A stretch of DNA of 15,425 nucleotides from an uncultured Coriobacteriaceae bacterium (GTDB taxonomy: Bacteria > Actinomycetota > Coriobacteriia > Coriobacteriales > Atopobiaceae): the NCBI GenBank assembly GCA_900549525.1, contig UWSJ01000043.1, forward strand, positions 1-15,425, in the 5' to 3' direction. Positions within the stretch are counted from its first letter, which is position 1; each line of letters begins with the position of its first letter. A program made the translations under genes and the position numbers. The notes under the pieces were generated by a model. It saw only the letters and a program-made list of their open reading frames with translations. It did no database searches and was not told the DNA's origin. Positions 14,296 to 15,425 of the stretch are shown piece after piece.

Positions 14296-14385
14296 GATAA
14301 TCATCCTTCCAACGGAGTTGCTAGACGTATGCGAAGGGCCAAGCCACCGGCACGCTGCCCAATGTAAGCAGGCGGCCGGCCAGCC

Positions 14386-15126
14386 CTAGCGAAGAATCTT
14401 GCTCAGGAAGTCCTTCGTACGCTCGTGCTGGGGGTTCTCGAAGAAGTGCTCGGGGGTGCCCTCCTCGACGATCTGACCGTCGTCAACGAAGATGACGCGG
14501 TCGGCCACCTCGCGAGCGAAGCCCATCTCGTGCGTGACGCACATCATGGTGATGTTCTCCTGCGCGAGCTCGACCATGACGTTGAGCACTTCCTGCACCA
14601 TCTCGGGGTCGAGGGCGCTCGTGGGCTCGTCGAACAGAATGATGGGCTGCTTGGTGCAGAGGGCGCGGGCGATGGCTACGCGCTGCTGCTGGCCGCCGGA
14701 GAGGTTCTGCGGATACTCCCCCGCCTTGGACTCGAGGCCCACGCGCTTGAGCGCGGCGAGGGCGGTCTTGGTGGCCTCTTCCTTGCTCTTCTTCTGCAGC
14801 TTGATGGGTGCAAGCGTGAGGTTGCCCAGCACCGTCATGTTGGGATAGAGATTGAACTGCTGGAACACCATGCTGGAATACTTGCGGGCCATCTCGAGGT
14901 GGTTCTTCTTGGTGACCTGGGTACCGTCAATGGTCACCGTGCCCGTCGTGGGCTCCTCGAGGAAGTTGACGCAGCGAATGAGCGTCGACTTACCCGAGCC
15001 TGACGGCCCGATGATGACGAGCTTCTCACCGGCCTTGACCGTGAGATCGATGTCCTTGAGCACGTGGAGGTCGCCAAAGTACTTGTTGAGTCCACGAATC
15101 TCGATCATGTTCTTGCCGTCGGCCAT
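14386..15126 (-). CDS. glnQ: Polar amino-acid ABC transporter ATP-binding protein (GlnQ-type)
   Basis: A 246-aa cytoplasmic ATPase that drives import by the two permeases. All motifs are intact: Walker A GPSGSGKST (40-48), Q-loop VFQQF (Q89/Q90), signature LSGGQQQRVAIARAL (142-156), Walker B IILFDEPTSALD (162-173) and the switch His199 in CVTHEM. The order and the wording FNLYPNMTVLGNL are those of polar amino-acid importers such as GlnQ/GltL/PEB1C. The ATG at 15124-15126 (MADGKN) is chosen because an AGAGGG site is about 9-10 nt upstream; the ATG three codons earlier sits directly on that site. It is the first gene of the operon, with 90 nt before the binding-protein gene that contain only a GGCCGGCC palindrome (14374-14381). 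Confidence 0.95.
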   Translation of the reverse strand: MADGKNMIEIRGLNKYFGDLHVLKDIDLTVKAGEKLVIIGPSGSGKSTLIRCVNFLEEPTTGTVTIDGTQVTKKNHLEMARKYSSMVFQQFNLYPNMTVLGNLTLAPIKLQKKSKEEATKTALAALKRVGLESKAGEYPQNLSGGQQQRVAIARALCTKQPIILFDEPTSALDPEMVQEVLNVMVELAQENITMMCVTHEMGFAREVADRVIFVDDGQIVEEGTPEHFFENPQHERTKDFLSKILR

Positions 15127-15162
15127 ACCGTGCATCCCTCTTCTCGACTTCAGGTGACAGCG

Positions 15163-15180
15163 ACTTTAGTGCATAAAAGT
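15163..15180 (-). promoter_or_regulatory. Imperfect inverted repeat upstream of the ABC transporter operon
   Basis: ACTTTAGTGCATAAAAGT is an AT-rich inverted repeat (ACTTT and AAAGT, 8 nt apart) in a high-GC region, about 40 nt before the ATPase start codon. It may hold the -10 region or an operator for an amino-acid-responsive regulator. I cannot assign a regulator. The rest of 15127-15333 shows no gene; GGGGC/GCCCC and TTCAGGT/ACCTGAA pairs could fold a leader but match no riboswitch I recognise. Confidence 0.35.
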
Positions 15181-15333
15181 GGCCACCCGGTCGCATGGAG
15201 GCGAACTGTGACCGACCTGAAACACATGCGTCACGATTGGGCAACCGCTCGGGGCCTGAAAGCAAAGCGCCTACTCGCTCCCACCTTGCCCCTAAAGGCT
15301 CGCGCGAGACGTTGTATTGACTGCATTTAGGCG

Positions 15334-15361
15334 AAAAAAGCGACGAACCGAAGTCCGTCGC
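15334..15361 (-). terminator. Intrinsic terminator after tRNA-Glu
   Basis: On the minus strand GCGACGGAC, a TTCG tetraloop and GTTCGTCGC form a 9-bp stem (one G-T pair), followed directly by six T. It begins 10 nt after the tRNA CCA end. Confidence 0.92.
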
Positions 15362-15370
15362 CATGCAACT

Positions 15371-15425
15371 TGGTAGCCCGTACCAGATTCGAACTGGTGA
15401 TCTCCGCCTTGAGAGGGCGGCGTCC
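15371..15425 (-). tRNA. tRNA-Glu (anticodon CTC), 3' part
   Basis: The 3' 55 nt of a tRNA that begins beyond the window. Read on the minus strand it has the anticodon stem CCGCC/GGCGG with loop CTCTCAA (anticodon CTC at 15411-15413), a 5-nt variable region AGATC, the T arm ACCAG-TTCGAAT-CTGGT, the acceptor strand ACGGGCT, discriminator A and an encoded CCA (15371-15373). The anticodon and the GGACGCCGCCCTCTCA context are those of tRNA-Glu. The D arm and 5' acceptor strand are outside the window. Confidence 0.93.

Noticed and set aside
15026..15364. Minus-strand 112-aa and plus-strand 88-aa frames between the ATPase gene and tRNA-Glu
   Set aside because: The first runs through the tRNA terminator and into glnQ in another frame. 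The second is antisense to glnQ. Neither has a ribosome site or recognisable features.
15371..15425. Possible tRNA-Ser or tRNA-Leu (long variable arm)
   Set aside because: The variable region is only 5 nt, and the 7-nt loop CTCTCAA gives anticodon CTC, which is Glu.
1..15425. Mobile elements, CRISPR arrays, toxin-antitoxin or defence genes
   Set aside because: No transposase or integrase motifs, no regularly spaced repeats and no long terminal inverted repeats were seen. All sizeable coding regions are explained by housekeeping, envelope and transport genes.

Overview
The window is about 65% GC and almost entirely coding, with strong AGGAGG-type ribosome sites and short intergenic gaps. The protein style suggests a high-GC Gram-positive anaerobe, most likely an actinobacterium of class Coriobacteriia (Olsenella/Atopobium-like). 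That placement is inferred from how the proteins read, not from any search. All genes lie on the minus strand except gltX.

Layout, left to right: (1) 1-268, the N-terminal part of an RmlA-type sugar-1-phosphate nucleotidyltransferase. (2) 389-4922, a complete teichoic-acid D-alanylation operon read right to left as dltB-dltC-dltD-dltX-dltA. It includes a short non-ATG dltX gene that a simple ATG scan misses. (3) 5011-7857, folD, fchA (a cyclodeaminase-family methenyl-THF cyclohydrolase) and a 12-TM DHA2-like MFS exporter. (4) 7991-9490, gltX (glutamyl-tRNA synthetase) on the plus strand, divergent from the MFS gene and followed by a good intrinsic terminator. (5) 9599-11026, an LPG-synthase-TM/UPF0104-type membrane protein with long basic tails. 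(6) 11205-11870, a cytidylate-kinase-like protein. (7) 11944-15126, a polar amino-acid ABC transporter (ATPase, PEB1-like Asp/Glu-binding lipoprotein, two permeases). (8) 15340-15425, the 3' part of a tRNA-Glu(CTC) with a textbook terminator.

How the genes fit together: DltA charges DltC with D-alanine. DltB, DltX and DltD then move the D-alanyl group across the membrane onto teichoic acid, lowering surface negative charge. The RmlA-like enzyme would feed a surface polysaccharide. FolD and FchA appear to split one job. The FolD has lost the Lys and Gln used for cyclohydrolysis, and the neighbouring FchA-family protein could supply that step, giving interconversion of methylene-, methenyl- and formyl-THF by two proteins. 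The ABC operon imports acidic amino acids, with a strong stem-loop between the binding-protein gene and the permease genes.

No mobile element, phage gene, CRISPR array or defence system was seen. The points most worth following are the FolD/FchA split, the permuted dlt operon with its hidden dltX, the twin-arginine-like N-terminus of DltD, and the His replacing Arg in the RmlA signature.
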